Positions 33,422-47,222 of a stretch of 64,000 nucleotides of DNA are shown one piece after another. This DNA is from Symsagittifera roscoffensis (taxonomy: Eukaryota; Xenacoelomorpha; Acoela; Convolutidae). Made by a program: the position numbers and the translations under genes. The stretch spans positions 9,892,539-9,956,538 of the forward strand of contig NC_087070.1 in assembly GCF_963678635.1 (NCBI RefSeq), read 5' to 3'. How positions within the stretch are numbered: the stretch's first letter is position 1; each line of letters opens with the position of its first letter. The notes below the pieces were generated by a model that had not been told where the DNA came from, searched no databases, and saw only the letters and a program-made list of their open reading frames with translations.

Positions 33422-35749
33422 TTGATATGTTTTGAGTTTACGCTCGACTTTAAACTGCTTTTCGAACGGGGAATTTCAGTCGCAAAACTGCACTTGCTCG
33501 ACATTTGAAGTCGAAACAGAAGTCGAGCACCTCAACTCGGGCAGCAACGATGTTTTCTCTTGAACAAAAAAATGTATGTAATGTTTTAATGGCATTGGAT
33601 GGTGAAAAATAGAAGCTCCAGCACTACTTGACGAATGACTACAAGAAAGGACTGCCGTTTTTTCTCTGCTCTCGGAATTTTTAAAGAATGTTTATGATTC
33701 AACTGAATTTGTACCTGAAACAATTTTGATCTTATGTTTCACTCGATTCATTCATACTTTTGAAATAGTTGGATAATTTTGCTTAAAAAGATTAAACAAC
33801 GCAACTACGAATTTACTGGATTTTTTTGAAATGTCAAATAATTAACAACAGAGCTACTTTTATATCCAAGAAAATTCGTTTGAAATCATCGAAAAGAGTA
33901 CAGCGATCAAGCTTTGTGAATTATCAAAAATAACTAATACTGTGGAAAGTAATTTTTACAAAACACCATATTAAAATATCAAGCAAGAAAGAGATTATGC
34001 TTCATTCGCAAAAAAAAAAAACGAGGCAGCGCAACAGTGCCGAAGTACAACACTGCCAAAACTGAGAAGGTGTTAAACAGTGCCGAAAGTTGTTGGTGTT
34101 TGAAAAAAATCAAGTTTTGTCTGTGTGTGAGTTCTTAGCTATATAGAGTTAATACTGTTTGTTTAGAAGCAAAACCGAGAGGAAATTTTGACAATTTTGC
34201 TGACTTAATTGTTCGTTCAGAAAAATTAATAACCCCAGGCTCGAGAAACTTATTTTTACCAAGCGGCAGCAATTAAAATGGTCATTTATGTCTTCTCAAC
34301 TTTTTGTCAATTTGAATATAATTAATTGTTAGTGATTTGCAATTCAGCAACATTTTGATTGAAAAGACAAAGTTTGCTATTTTAATTGATGCCATTTGGT
34401 AAACAACTAAATTTTCCTCAAGCGCGGTGTCGAAACGTCCTCTGAACAAGCAAATATCTAAGCAAACTGTCAAGTTTTTTTTCTCAGTTTCGCTCCAAAT
34501 TAAAAGAGTATTCAAACAAAACTGCCAAAAACTCATAAAGAGCTCACAAAAACTTTCAAATATCGACTTTTTTGCAATATTGAACACATTTGCAGTTTCG
34601 GTACTGTTTTACTTCGGCACTGTTGAACGCCACCTTAAAAACAACGCAAGCCAAAATCCAATTTGCGAGACATTTTTCCAAAAGCTTGCTTGCCCTTATA
34701 TGAAGAAAAAATGTTTTTGCTTCATTCGCTCTATGTTAGTTTTTGGATTAGCCATTTAAAATAACTTTGTGAAAATTTATATGACGAAAAGACTTGGGCT
34801 GTTAGGAATATTTTGCAATCCTCCTATTTGATTTTCAATAAAAGAGAAACTATTCTTACGTTGTCACAAAGAAATTTGCATGTTGAACAAATTAAACACA
34901 ATTGTTCTTGATGTCTTCGACTGTAACATCACGGCTTCGGCCATAACAGCACAGAAGATAGCTAAAAAGAAAAAAAGGAAAAATTTGAACTGTGGAAAAG
35001 AGCAGTTTTTGTTAGCATTCTGGTAAGAGCCTAATTATTTTCGTTAGTAACTTGGCGTACTACTGAATGACAGAAGCAATACTTTCAATTTCTGCGTGTA
35101 CTCCATAAAAGCCGGGTAATTGATATTTGACACATTTTTGATAGTTTTGCTTAGTTATTTACGCTTGCGATTAGCAGGCGTTATCAAATTGGAATGTAAA
35201 CTTTTTTCAGGTTAACTACTAGTTTAACAAAATCTGTTGAATCACTTATGATGCTGCTCTCACTTATGATTCTGCAAAGCTGAATTGTTCAATTTCATGA
35301 CAATTTGAGTTTAACTACTGAGTAGGTACTTGTTACAAAAGAATAGTTTCAGGGGGTACTCGAAACTTTAGAAAAAAATCAACAAAACAAGTTTCTTTTT
35401 CGGCTCAACTGGTGTCTGCTCAAAGATTGTCGGACTTGTTTCCATTAATTATTTTGTTGTTGCTAATTTAAAATTGAATTTTCCTACAGGTATTATGAAA
35501 ACAGGATTTATGAAAATGTTTGGTATTGGGTTTTTTTGAGACGCTTTGGAAAATTTTATCACTTTTCCTAAAATTTTTTTTCTTCGAAAAAATCCTTCTA
35601 CCGATTTTCAAAAAAGGATCCATAGAAAAAACGCCAAATCTCTTTTGTGCATGCATACTACGCTGGTTTCCTTTTGCTTAACCTCTTTGTCTACAGCCTT
35701 CGAGATTGTCTATGATGGTATATTTTAACGACATTTTTGAGTTTTTTTG

Positions 35750-36500
35750 TTTTCTCAAAAACTAACCAACCAAATCTAACATTTTGGTTTCAATGAATAG
35801 AATGGATATAAAAAGCTCCCCTCCATCAGCGGCTAAGCCTAATCTATAACATTATGGCCATAAGAATAGTCAAGCTTTTGATAACTTTTGACCGTTTTTT
35901 TGAATTTTTAAAAAAAATTTCCCAAAAAATAACATTCCAAAAACTAACATTCCAAACCTGAGGCTGTGGATTCAATGAAGATAACGGGTAGTGGGAAGCT
36001 CCCATGTATTAGCAATTACTCAGAATTTTTTAACCAAAAAAATATCGTCCTTGAAAAAATCGATTTTTGATGTTTTGAGCATATTTTTCTAAAGTTTATG
36101 AGCTTTACCGAAAAAAACCCTCCAATAGCTGAATTTTTGAGTTAAAAATCAAAATGGTTGAGTAAAATTTCTTTGCATATGCGACTATGCCAGAAAAAAT
36201 TTACAGAAAAAATTATGGCACTCGGAAAAAACAAAATTTTTCATTTTTTTTACCCTTCGAAACTTTTGACTTTTCACGAGAACTACCCAGCCAAACGAGG
36301 GTTTTTGGTTTCAATCGAAGCTGCAGTTTAAGTGAATTTCTTCTGCATAAATGGCTATGCCCAAATTTTTTAAAACGAAAATCTATGATTCTCGGAAATG
36401 TCAACTTTCTGATTTGTTGACCGTTTTTTGGACTTTTCTCGATAACTGACCTGTCAAATCTGATTTCATAGGTTTGATCAACACAAGAGGTTGATCGAAG
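35750..36500 (+). repeat. Diverged tandem repeat zone, about 170-bp period
   Basis: Segments near 35755, 35935, 36280 and 36440 share an AACTAACC.A.CCAAATCT then GGTTTCAAT-type core, with intervening T-rich sequence. Divergence is high, so unit borders are uncertain. Confidence 0.35.
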
Positions 36501-36857
36501 CCTTCTTTTAAAAATATGTACTCCCAGTTTATTTTAGGAAAAGTTTAGGCCTTCAAACCCGTGTAAGTTTTGAAACTTTGACCGTTGTTTGGAAACTTTT
36601 TGACTCTACTCGAAAAATATCGTGTCATTTCTCAAGTTAAGTGTTCAATTTAGAAACGCGATTTCCGGAATCTTCTCTTCTTTACCAGCCACGACCTGTT
36701 TTCAGCAGAACAAAAATTACGGTATTTGGAAACGTTTTGAATAAGAACCATTTTTGACAGTTTTTTGAACTTTTTGGAAAAAAAAGACGCAACATCATTT
36801 GTTGTTTTTTACACTTTTTTTTGTTTTCCAAACAAAAAGTTTTGTATTTTTTTGACA

Positions 36858-37145
36858 GGGCCAGGCTAAAGGAACCTGAAAATTTTTTTAGGGCGCCTTT
36901 GGCGCCAATATTAATTAATTTTGAGGGAGAAGGGCGCGCCCAGAAAACGTGATGTTTTCGTCAACATTTTCAAAAAGTGCCTAAAATGCCCTTTTTGGAA
37001 GTTTTTTTTTCAAAATTTTGGCTGCGGCGCACAAATTTTGGCCAAAATAGGAACTTACAGTGTTCTGAAAGCGCTCAGAAAATCAATTTGGTCTACCTAA
37101 AAAGTTCATTTATTTTTGAAAGTTTAAAATTAGAACAAATTCACA
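36858..37145 (+). mobile_element. hAT MITE copy, truncated
   Basis: Has the core GGCGCCTTTGGCGCCAATATTAAT, GAGGGAGAAGGGCGCGCC, CAAAAAGTGCCTAAAATGCCC and GCTCAGAAAATCAATTTGG. The 5' end CAGGGCCAGGCTAAAGG is a decayed terminal repeat. It abuts a second copy in the same orientation. Confidence 0.6.
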
Positions 37146-37513
37146 CAGGGGCGGGTGGTGGCGGTCGCCCCATTCCCTCAGCGATTCGACTCCCTGCGAA
37201 CCCAAAGAGTTTGTCCTTTGAACTATTTTGAGATATACATTTTTGAATGACGAACCAAAAAATTTTTCTAAAGGCGCCTTTGACGCCAATATTTGCTAGT
37301 TATAAGGGGGGAGCGCGCACCGAAAAAACGCAATTTTTTTGGTAAACGTTTTCAAAAAACGCCTTTTTGACCTTTTTTTCTAAATTTTTGTCATCTGTTC
37401 AGTGCTTTAGGAGAGCTCGCAAAATCAATTTTGTCGACCTAAAAAAAGTCAAATTTTTTGAAAGATTTTAAAAATCCGCCCAACCCCTCGAGAAAATTTT
37501 AGATACGACCCTG
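37146..37513 (+). mobile_element. hAT MITE copy, nearly complete
   Basis: Starts CAGGGGCGGGTGG and ends TAGATACGACCCTG. The flanks ATTCACAC and GTTCACAG resemble a decayed 8-bp target duplication (6 of 8). The core matches 58579-58866 and includes the GTGCTTTAGGAGAGCTCGC word deleted or altered in other copies. Confidence 0.65.
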
Positions 37514-37527
37514 GTTCACAGCATTCA

Positions 37528-37600
37528 GCAATGGTTTAGTGGTTATAGTACTTGGTATCGAAGGTTTCACGCAATTACTTAGCATTATTTCCTAATTAAT
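37528..37600 (+). pseudogene. tRNA-like 5' half (A-box), probable SINE head
   Basis: GCAATGGTTTAGTGGTTATAGTACTTGG is a good D-arm and A-box, but no B-box follows at the right distance. It directly follows the MITE end. Confidence 0.35.
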
Positions 37601-38982
37601 TTGCAATGTAACGACTTGGCGTTTTTACTAACTTGTAAAAAAAGTAGCCGCTACAATTTTTTCAGTTTTAGTTTGCAAGATGAAATTACTTTTTGGGTCA
37701 GAAAAAATGGGTCATTTTGGATGATTAAAACTGATTTTTAGTGCACCAAAAAGAAAATTAAAACAGTCAAATTTGAAATTTTTATGAGCCCCCTCCGGCG
37801 AATGTCGAATAAAAAGTTGGGCTTTATTGTAATCTGTCAATCAAGATTGGGATTCGGACTTTTATGCTCTTATATCTGACAGAATTAAGATTGAAAAGAA
37901 GAATACAAGCATTGACATGTAGGAGTGTTTTGTAAAACTTATTGCTTCAAAAACATGTTGCCTTTAAAGACATTTTGCTAAAACTAGAATAGACAACGTT
38001 ATCAAAGTACAGAATTTATTGTTTTAACTATAATGCAAAAACATAATTCAACTGATAATTTCTCCCATCTTTGCATAATTTGAACAACTATTTAGAGACT
38101 CCGTCGAAACGCAAACCTCAATTGATCTAAAAATTATCAGTTGAATTTTTCAATTATAATGAAAACATATTTTTTAACCAAAAAAACTTTTAGTTGACCC
38201 AAGAAAACGCAATAAGATATAAAAACAAGATATTCAAACTTCTGAGTTCTTGTGTTTTATGGTGTATTTCGCTTCATTCAGCATCAACATTTTTTCGAAC
38301 TTATCATTTTTTTATCCCATAATTTAAAAAGCCCAGAGGTAAATTTTGCTTTATGACGTTCTAAAAAACAGTGTTGTATGAAACTGTCAAATTGAAGAAA
38401 AACTATTATATAAAGTATCCATAATTGAAGCGTAGTTAGTTATAAGACCTCGGGTTGAGCTCACATTGAAAGTTTTGAGCTCACATTGAGCAGTTTCATC
38501 GATAGATGATTGCTAATTTGGTTGATTTTCAACGAATAACAGCGATAAAAAATTTATCAAAATGAGCAAAAATCATAATCTAGCGAGGTGCGCTCCTGCA
38601 ACCATCCACTTTGTTGTCATCTATGCTGCCTCTGCGCCATCAATCCTTAATTATACTCAAGTTAAAGGGCTTATCAACTCATATTCTCTTTTGAAAGAGT
38701 GTGAGAATGAGTTAAAATTTAGAATGAGTCAAAATACTACTAAATATCTTAAGTTTTAGCGCTGGTTTTTTTCGGAATCATTAGTAAAAGATTTCTGAAA
38801 GATCACAGGCTTAGCTATGCAAAAAATTCTAAATTATACATGAATGAGCGCTAGAAAATAGCAATTACTGTGAAACTACAGAAAAAGCGATAACTAACAG
38901 TGGAACTTCACTAGGGGGGACAGTTGAGCAACAGTTGCGCAATGAGAAAGCATAATTGAACTAAATTAAAGTGACATTCCGC

Positions 38983-39182
38983 NNNNNNNNNNNNNNNNNN
39001 NNNNNNNNNNNNNNNNNNNNNNNNNNNNNNNNNNNNNNNNNNNNNNNNNNNNNNNNNNNNNNNNNNNNNNNNNNNNNNNNNNNNNNNNNNNNNNNNNNNN
39101 NNNNNNNNNNNNNNNNNNNNNNNNNNNNNNNNNNNNNNNNNNNNNNNNNNNNNNNNNNNNNNNNNNNNNNNNNNNNNNNNNN
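38983..39182. other. Assembly gap (200 Ns)
   Basis: Exactly 200 Ns, a conventional scaffold gap size; the true length is unknown. Confidence 1.
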
Positions 39183-40339
39183 TGACCGGCCTTCCTAGTC
39201 TAGAAAATTAAGTATTATCATCATCATAGATTTTATGGTATAAATTAATAATATTTTATATGACTTTTTTGGCTCCGCTTGGTAAACAAGGGCGCATATA
39301 AATTGCAAGTGTTCGCGCTGCGGCTTCAAGGTTAAATTTAAAATAGTCTAAATTCGCAAATTAAATTTTTGAACTAGTTCGCTCTGTTATTTGAAGCAAT
39401 GACAACAATTACCCGATATCAAATTTCATACCCCTGCCTAATTATAAACAGAATAACAAACTGTCTCTTCAGTGCTAACGCATTTCTTTTTTATCTTTTA
39501 TGGCTGTCAGCTATAAAAGCTCTTAGTATTATCTTGGGAAGCAATTTAATATACAAATCATTCTAGATCATAACTTCTCCTGAAGATCACTTTTTTCTTG
39601 TTTTCCATGAAAGAGATAGAACGAATGGGCTCGAGGTAGTTCTTTTTTTTTGTACAGACGAATATTTTTTTTTCATTTGAAAGAATTGTGGTTTATTTGA
39701 CGGGGCAATAGTAATTTAAAAAATCTGACGGAATTTTATTGTACCATCTGATTGTATGGTTGCCTTCAGCTGAAATGTCAAAAATAATTCACTTGTTTTC
39801 TTTTTTTCATTATGGGAGTTTATAAATTCAAAAAAAATGTTACAAAAATGCTTGCGGTATTTCCGGTTTTCTAGTACGATGGAACATTATGGCGAATTTG
39901 CCTAGCCTTGCTCCAAAATCATGCTCGGAAATCAAGTTGAGTTTCATGAGATTAGACTACTTCTAAAAAAGGCAAATTAAACAAGGATAGCCGGTTACTG
40001 GTGCAAGTAGCTCAGAATGTTCCGACCACGGTCTTTAAAAAATACCACGAAAAAAAGTTTTTTTTTATTCGAATTGGTGTCGTTTTTTTCTACATGTTGT
40101 GATGAAAATCTGAACAAAAATTAGATCTTAGGCATATTTGTGAGTCATAATAAAATAAGTCAATTGAAAAACAGTTTTTGAAGAAGAATGACTCGAAAAA
40201 AAATTGAAAATTTCGAAAAACTATTTTACAATTTGTTTTTGCAAAATGTTTTTGAGTTTTTAAGTGTTTGATTCCCAAAATTGCGCACCCAAAACACCAA
40301 AATCTACCTTTATTTGAATCATTTAAAAATTTAACGGCT

Positions 40340-40625
40340 TAAATTATGCTTAAATAAGCTATTGTAAGCATGTACGGTCACCTTTTTCCTCGAAATTCGA
40401 GCATAAATCAAAAATTTCAAACCAGTTTTTCTCGACACTGTGAAAAAAAATTTCAATTTTTTTTTAGATCGGTCGAGTCACGACTAAAAGGGCTTTTATG
40501 TGATATATCTTTCAACCCAGTCCACTGATTATTTGTGGTAGCTGATTTTGCCAGGAAAACAAAAAACTAAAACACACCCGAATACAAAGTTCATCCCATT
40601 TTCAATGGTCGGACTAATAAGGAGA
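40340..40625 (+). repeat. Dispersed repeat family X, copy 3
   Basis: TGTAAGCATG, CCTCGAAATTCGAG, ACGACTAAAAGGGCTTTTATG, CAACCCAGTCCACTGATTAT, AAAACACACCCGAATACAAA and TTTCAATGGTCGGAC align in order with copy 1. Confidence 0.7.
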
Positions 40626-41229
40626 TTTTTATCGATTTTTTTTTCGGGGGAGGGGGTTAACTAGTTTAAAGTTATGTAACTCATACAAGGTCAACTGGTG
40701 ATCATAAACTAATCAGTTAGTCGGAGATCAATCAAGTTGTGGTTTTTTATGAACAGCTTGTCAATTGATTTTGTTCAATTTCTTAATTCGTTCTTAATAA
40801 CTACTATCTCTTCTCGATCTACAGTCAAAATCAGGTTAAACCTCAATGTCTAAACCGAATTTGTTTTTTCAATTGCTCTAACTTGGGTTTTTAAAACGTT
40901 AAAGTTTCATTTTTAAAGATGTTTTTTATGTCAGAGCTTTTAATTTTTTAAGTTTCTATCAACAATAGACTTGATACTGGCAAAATCAAACAGAAGCTGA
41001 GGAGCCACTTTTTACCAGAGGCTGAACCCGAGCGTCTGAAGAGTAGAAGATAGCAGCCTACTGCAACAAAATGCAGGAGCGAGCAGTGTTGATCCAACAG
41101 AAAACAGAAAGTCAAAACACTCTGTGGTTGCAATTTGGTCCCTTCTTGACCTACGCCAATTTGACCTATAACAGGAGCTGTTTTTTTTGAACGGATGGCA
41201 AATGCGATAAAAAGGACCAAAAGTTGCTT

Positions 41230-41510
41230 CAGGAGAGCCCGAAGGTGGTCAGTCAAGTAGCCAAGCTTTTAAAATAATCTCGATGACTTCTCCATTCGCA
41301 GCCAAAAGCTGATGAGCAAAGCTGGAGAAGCAATCACGGATACACTCTCCAATGCTCTGGTAATCAATGGCCTCCCTGACCGCTCTGAATATTTTGTGGT
41401 ACATGAGTGCTTTTACCAGCAAAAATCTTTTCTGGACTGAGAATGAGGTTGATGAGCTACGACGACCCGAACAAAGCCCGATGGGGAAAGAAGTCTGACC
41501 GTTAATGCAT
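41230..41510 (+). pseudogene. Degenerate Ty1/Copia-type gag relic
   Basis: Short open stretches in shifting frames read LVINGLPDRSEYFVV and then, after a frame change, PAKIFSGLRMRLMSYDD. This is the order of the copia Gag signature (L..LP..Y..FV ... L...L...E). Stops and shifts make it non-functional. Support is by pattern only. Confidence 0.35.
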
Positions 41511-43650
41511 AGCCATGCAAGCTGTGAGGAAGAAGAAGTGTCAAGTAGTGGCCGCTATGTGAGCGGTCAGAAACATCTTATTTTGTTAAACTAGTTTGCT
41601 TGAAAATGGAATATTTTACGCTTCAGGCGCTGGATAATGCCTTTAAAAATCATATTAATTACTCCAAATGTAGTGAATTTTATTGTCAAACGCCGATATG
41701 AAAATCGAAATTTTATTTTTTTAAATTTAATTACCAATCTTTTGTTTTTTTGAAGTTTCCATCACAAGCATTATTTTGATGACCAAAAATGGTCCCAAGA
41801 AGAAAAACAACCTCAGAAAATCAATTTGGTGATTTTTTTGAAAGTCGCGACAAAAAAAATTTACCATGAAGCAAAAAGTGAATTAAAATGATAATAAACT
41901 ATTCTAATTCAAAATACCTATGTACAAATACTGTACATAAACTTAAAAAGACTAAAACTATTAAAAGTAAGTATGTGAATTAATAACGTAAAAAGGACAG
42001 CTGAGCAATGTCTCATATCGACCAATGGTCGTAACTAAATTGGTTAACAGGTATTAATTAAATACCGAAGGTCATTTAAGACACTAAAACAAATCACAAC
42101 AAATGAGTTTACTTTTAACTGTATTAAAATTATATTAATCCTTATCCCAAAAAATTTATCTGTGGGTAAAAACTTAGTGCTCTTTTATTTTTTCATTAAA
42201 TAAGTCGGTTATGAAATAATTGAGCTTATCGTGAATTGTAAGATAAAACCTTGCTTATTCAAAGGAGAACGTCGTTATTCAGCAGGCGTTATTTAAGGTA
42301 AAAATGGAGATCTGCGTTTTCTGTTTAGAACGATGCACGAAGGACCACCCACCTGCGCTCCGGACGTAGGAGGAAGCAGCCCATGTCCGCTGATCGATTA
42401 AAAATCAATTAAATGAAAAGTGAGAGAATTGATCTTGACCCTTCTCTTACTCAAAATACCCTAGGTTGAATCAAGTCAGCGGTTTTCTGGATAACTAAAA
42501 CGACAGCTCAAGAAGTTGGAACTAAACTCAGGAGTGTTGAATTACAGAAAGCTCTTAGAGCGATCAATTAAACAACCTTAGGATAAGTTTCGATTTCAAA
42601 TGGAAATCAAACCAATTGCTTCTTGCTTGGTGTGTAATTTTGATTTTGCTTTGGGTGAATCGAGTTTTTAGAATCAAAATTTTTGTTAGGTAGCTGTAGA
42701 TATTGTATGATATAAAGCTTGCAGACATCAAAAAAAAAATTTCATTTTTTTTTTCATTTGTTTTTACATTTAATTTGTTAATGATATTTATGTTATTATT
42801 GCTCCATAAACCTTAAAAGGCAGTCGGAACATTCAAGGCTTCGCCCTGATACGAGCAGTCTTGTTTTGTTTTGGGGAAGTTTAGTCGATGTGGGGAGACA
42901 TTTTTCGTTTGTGCCCAAAAAAAACGTACCAAATTTTTTAAATCTCTGTTTGTAATCTTTGTTCCATCAAGAGCCTTAAAATTTTACCTGCTAATTCATT
43001 TGCGTTCTCTCCGCGAAAAAGACAAAAATAAATAAAACATAATTTATCAAACAACTCGCTAATTATTTATCTTTTTGATGCTGGAGTATCTGACTCTAGA
43101 GCTGAACATTAGGTGATTAATCAAGTTGTAATACATATATTTTGACCTCTATTCACCCACTCAGGGTTGAATTCCAAATGCTTTTGCATTAGCGTCATAA
43201 AAGCACTCAATGACCGCTAAGCAGAGCCCGTATCTAGCAGACTTTCTACTCAAGATCTGAAAGTTTTTATTTCTTACATCAGTTGTGTAAAGAATTACCT
43301 TCAAAAAGGTCCCAGCTCGACAACCATGGAACAATGAATAATACAGAGGTGGTACTAATTATGATAATCTAATTATTAAAATAAGGATTGAAACAGTCAA
43401 AAGATATATTGAGTTATAGATAGTCTTAACTATAAAACAATAACTAACAAATGAGAAATTGGGGTTCAAAAGCTACATCGTTTTTGGCAGGTACTTAATT
43501 AAGACATAACAGCAGCTAAATCGACTTTTTGGTTGCATAGCAGTACTGCAAGATAGTAATATAACGTAATTATATATCACAAATTGATTCTCCAATCTTA
43601 AAATCTTTTTTTTTTCATATCTTTTTTTCATATCTATTTAAGAATTTCAG

Positions 43651-45234
43651 ATCAAATTTCAAATAACCCTGAAAAACAAATTTCAAATCAAACATAAGAT
43701 CTGATAGAACCCATTCTTAAAATAATCAAGCGTTATTTTAACATTTCATAACCCATTTCCGATCTGAAATTTGAATCTGGAAAATATTATTCAGACTTGA
43801 ATTAGAACATTTAGTGGGTACTGTATGTTTTTGATTTCGCAGCTCATACTTCTATCTTTTACGTTCACATTGAGGAAACAATTTTAAAATATGCAATGTT
43901 AAAACCTCAAAAAATAATTCCAATTTTTTGTTTATTTGCGAAAACTGTGAAATAAATTTGTTTTGCAAAGAAAAAAAACGCAATAGATAAAAAAATATGT
44001 AAATAAATTGTGTTAAAATTGTTTCAGCAATTTGTGAAAAAAAAACGAACTCAGAATTGAATTTTTCCCATCAAAAAATGCCAGTGAAGAACAAAAGAAT
44101 TAGATGGCATAAATGTAGCTCAAACAGCTGACAGCGCCTTACCGGAAACAGGGAAAACAATCGCAAACTTTATCAAAAAAGCCACCCCACCCGGGTTGAC
44201 CTCTATAAAAATGCTAGTCATACAATTCAATACAAAAAAGCTTGTCACTCAATTCATGAACATGCACGAGTTTTATGCAAAAAAAATGGTTATCATAAGA
44301 TTTCAATTTTTAAAAATTGTATCCTCAGGTTTTTTCCAAAGTTTTTTTTCCAGAATTCCTTCCAAAAGGATCTTTTTAAGTTTAAATGAACTAACATTGG
44401 GTTTTTAGTTGAATAAAAACCTTTTGGTCATCAAATTCTATTTAATTGCTTTGGACAAAAAAGTTTTATTTGTGATATATTTTCCATTTATGCAAAATTG
44501 TATGAGAAAAATTTTTTCATTCGAAAGTTTCAAAGTTGGAAAATTTGTTTTGTTTTTTATGTAAGTTGCTAACCCAATTTGACTTACAAAAAAACATTTA
44601 CCAAACAAATTTTTTGCATTCAAAAATTTACAATTTTTTGCATCTAATATAGTCCACTCACAGTTTTTTTACAGAAAATATTCAAGGCAGAATTTAATAC
44701 GTTCAATTTTAGATAATATTATGTAACCTAAACCCGTCCAAAGACATGCCACCATTTTCAACCTCTGAGTTTTTTGAAACGGAAGGCTCGTAGCCATATA
44801 CTTAAAATTACATCGTTATTCAAATTGTATCCGACGTGGCATCTATTATTTGAATTTTGTCAGCGATTTTAATGTTGTTCTCACTTGAAAAAATTGTTGG
44901 TTTTGGTGCTTAGGGCAAAACATAATTTTAAGTTCAAGAGAAAGAGCTTGTTATTTTTTAAAAATTTGCCAACGGCAGTCAAAAGTTCGACACACGAAAT
45001 TTATAGTATTCTAGGAGAGCTCGCAAAATCAATTTGGTCGACCAAACATTTCTGCGAACGCCACTGAAGATGGGAAATCTCATTTTCACCAAACGGAAAA
45101 TAAGTTATAAGAGCTTCTGTAGCGCTGTTTTCGCGAAAGTGTTTCAAACGAAATAGAATTTTATTTTTTTTTGCATAAAATTAGAAAAACATTAGAAAAA
45201 TTTTTTATCAATTTTTCCATGTTTGAATTGTTTA
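43651..45234 (+). repeat. 1584-bp duplicated block, copy 1
   Basis: Matches 47223-48806 at a constant offset of 3572 bp with no indel, and I found no base difference in the parts I compared. It includes the left CCCGGGTTGACC terminus of a transposon. No coding sequence is supported in it. Confidence 0.9.
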
Positions 45235-46123
45235 AAAAATGGTTATCATAAGATTTCAATTTTTAAAAATTGTATCCTCAGGTTTTTTCCAAAGTTTTTT
45301 TTCCAGAATTCCTTCCAAAAGGATCTTTTTAAGTTTAAATGAACTAACATTGGGTTTTTAGTTGAATAAAAACCTTTTGGTCATCAAATTCTATTTAATT
45401 GCTTTGGACAAAAAAGTTTTATTTGTGATATATTTTCCATTTATGCAAAATTGTATGAGAAATATTTTTTCATTCGAAAGTTTCAAAGTTGGAAAATTTG
45501 TTTTGTTTTTTATGTAAGTTGCTAACCCAATTTGACTTACAAAAAAAACATTCACCAAACAAATTTTTTGCATTGAAAAATTTACAATTTTTTGCATCTA
45601 ATATAGTCCACTCACAGTTTTTTTACAGAAAATAATCAAGGCAGAATTTAATACGTTCAATTTTAGATAATATTATGTAACCTAAACCCGTCCAAAGACA
45701 TGCCACCATTTTCAACCTCTGAGTTTTTTGAAACGGAAGGCTCGTAGCTATATACTTAAAATTACATCGTTATTCAAATTGTATCCGACGTGGCATCTAT
45801 TATTTGAATTTTGTCAGCGACTTTAATGTTGTTCTCACTTGAAAAAATTGTTGGTTTTGGTGCTTAGGGCAAAACATAATTTTAAAGCGAAACACAAAAA
45901 AGTTACATGGAAAAAATGCTTGTAATTCAATTGCATAGTATGGAAAAAATATTTGTCATACAATTCCAATTAAAGGAAAAAATATGATCATCACATTACC
46001 TCATTATATGCTTGTCATGTGATTTTCAAACGAGTTTTTTATTCTATGGATTTGTATGGAATATTATGAGAATCAATTTTCCTTAGACTGCAACTGCATG
46101 ATGAGCCTTTTTGTCAACCCGGG
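44190..46123. mobile_element. Long element with CCCGGGTTGAC termini and an internal duplication
   Basis: The left end CCCGGGTTGAC (44190) and right end GTCAACCCGGG (to 46123) match the termini of the intron 13 MITE. Subterminal ATGCTTGTCATACAATTCC-type words are present at both ends. Internally, about 44286-44934 is repeated at 45239-45887. No transposase ORF, so it is a non-autonomous element. Confidence 0.6.
45239..45887 (+). repeat. Nested internal repeat of 44286-44934
   Basis: Offset about 953 bp with a handful of substitutions and homopolymer indels. It is more diverged than the 1584-bp block pair, hence an older event. Confidence 0.85.
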
Positions 46124-47222
46124 CTGTTCCATTACAAAACTGTCGCAGTTCGAACCTTTCAAGACCAAGATTTCATTAGACGTTTATCTTGATAAATCAA
46201 GGAAAATAGCTGGAACTTTTTTTTCACCCTTTTTTCGAAACTTTGGAAAAAATTAAAAAATGAAATTTGATTTTAAAAAAAATAGATTTTTCTTTCGCTT
46301 TTTTTCCCATTTGAGGCACTACTATGTTGACTACATTTGTGGTTAAACTGCACTGTGACAAATTCAATTAGATGTTTTGCCCAAAAAGTCAAAATTCTGA
46401 CTTAAACTCAATGTAAATAAAGAATCATCAATATTAACCTTTGCAAACTTTGTCACAGGAGTCTCGATATACTCTTAAAATCTGAAAAATAGTAAAATAG
46501 ATTATAAAAATCAATAATAATTGACAATTGGAAAAAAGGCAGATGGGCATATTGGAAGACAGTGACGGTTCACTGCTTTAAAGATGAGTCAGTTAGAATG
46601 GATTTTAAATGGATTATACTCCAATATAAGGGATTTTAACTGATTGTAGTGTTACGGAAATTTTTTTTTAGAATGACAAATTACTCGATTTCATGGTTCT
46701 AATTTGCAACTGCAAACAATTATAATGACAATTATTTAGACAAAAACGTTCCATAATTAAAAAAATTTTGAAATTGTATTCTATGCAATGTTGAGCTTTT
46801 CAGGAAGCCTTGAAGATCTTTATTTATCGAAAACAGAACAATTTGCAGTCCGTCGAGTTGGAACTACTATCCAAATTAGCTTTGAAATAGAAACAATAAT
46901 GCAGTATCTCTAGATTAATCGACACAATCCTGAAAATTACAGATTCTTGTGAAGTTAAATTTTGCAGCCGTAAATTCATCGAATTTTTTTGGTTTCGATA
47001 ACTGCTTCGATAACCAGCAACATGAAAAGATAAGTTATCGTTAAAAATTCAAATGAAATTTCAGATGGGTATCGATGCTGGTAAGATCAGTGTAAAAATG
47101 GTAAGAGAATTCAAACGGTATTCAATTTGTTTTATGGACGGGGCTTATTTTTACAGCAGACATTATTTCAACTTCGCTACAATTTATAAATTGAGATCTG
47201 CGCTTCTGTTGAATCATGTCAA
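45888..47222. other. Right end of the long element, then unique AT-rich sequence
   Basis: Up to 46123 it is transposon terminus. 46124-47222 shows no gene or repeat that I recognise. Confidence 0.6.

Larger units (their letters stand above)
29340..38982. other. Intergenic, no gene supported
   Basis: AT-rich sequence upstream of the channel gene. It contains an inverted family X piece (32270-32400), a 22-bp minisatellite (33269-33421), a diverged ~170-bp repeat zone (35750-36500), two hAT MITE copies (36858-37513) and a tRNA-like head (37528-37600). Otherwise I see nothing. Confidence 0.7.
39183..43650. other. Intergenic, repeats and a retroelement relic
   Basis: Holds a family X copy (40340-40625) and a broken copia-type gag relic (41230-41510). 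No intact gene is supported. Confidence 0.65.

Noticed and set aside
38971..39198. Open frame across the N run
   Set aside because: It is the assembly gap.
40948..41256. 102-codon - strand ORF with hydrophobic segments
   Set aside because: Antisense shadow of the region leading into the copia-type gag relic. No homologous pattern seen.
44110..44200. 36-codon protein-like stretch (ELDGINVAQTADSALPETGK) before the CCCGGG terminus, duplicated at 47682
   Set aside because: Too short, no family match and no splice context. Could be a decayed exon, but not supportable.
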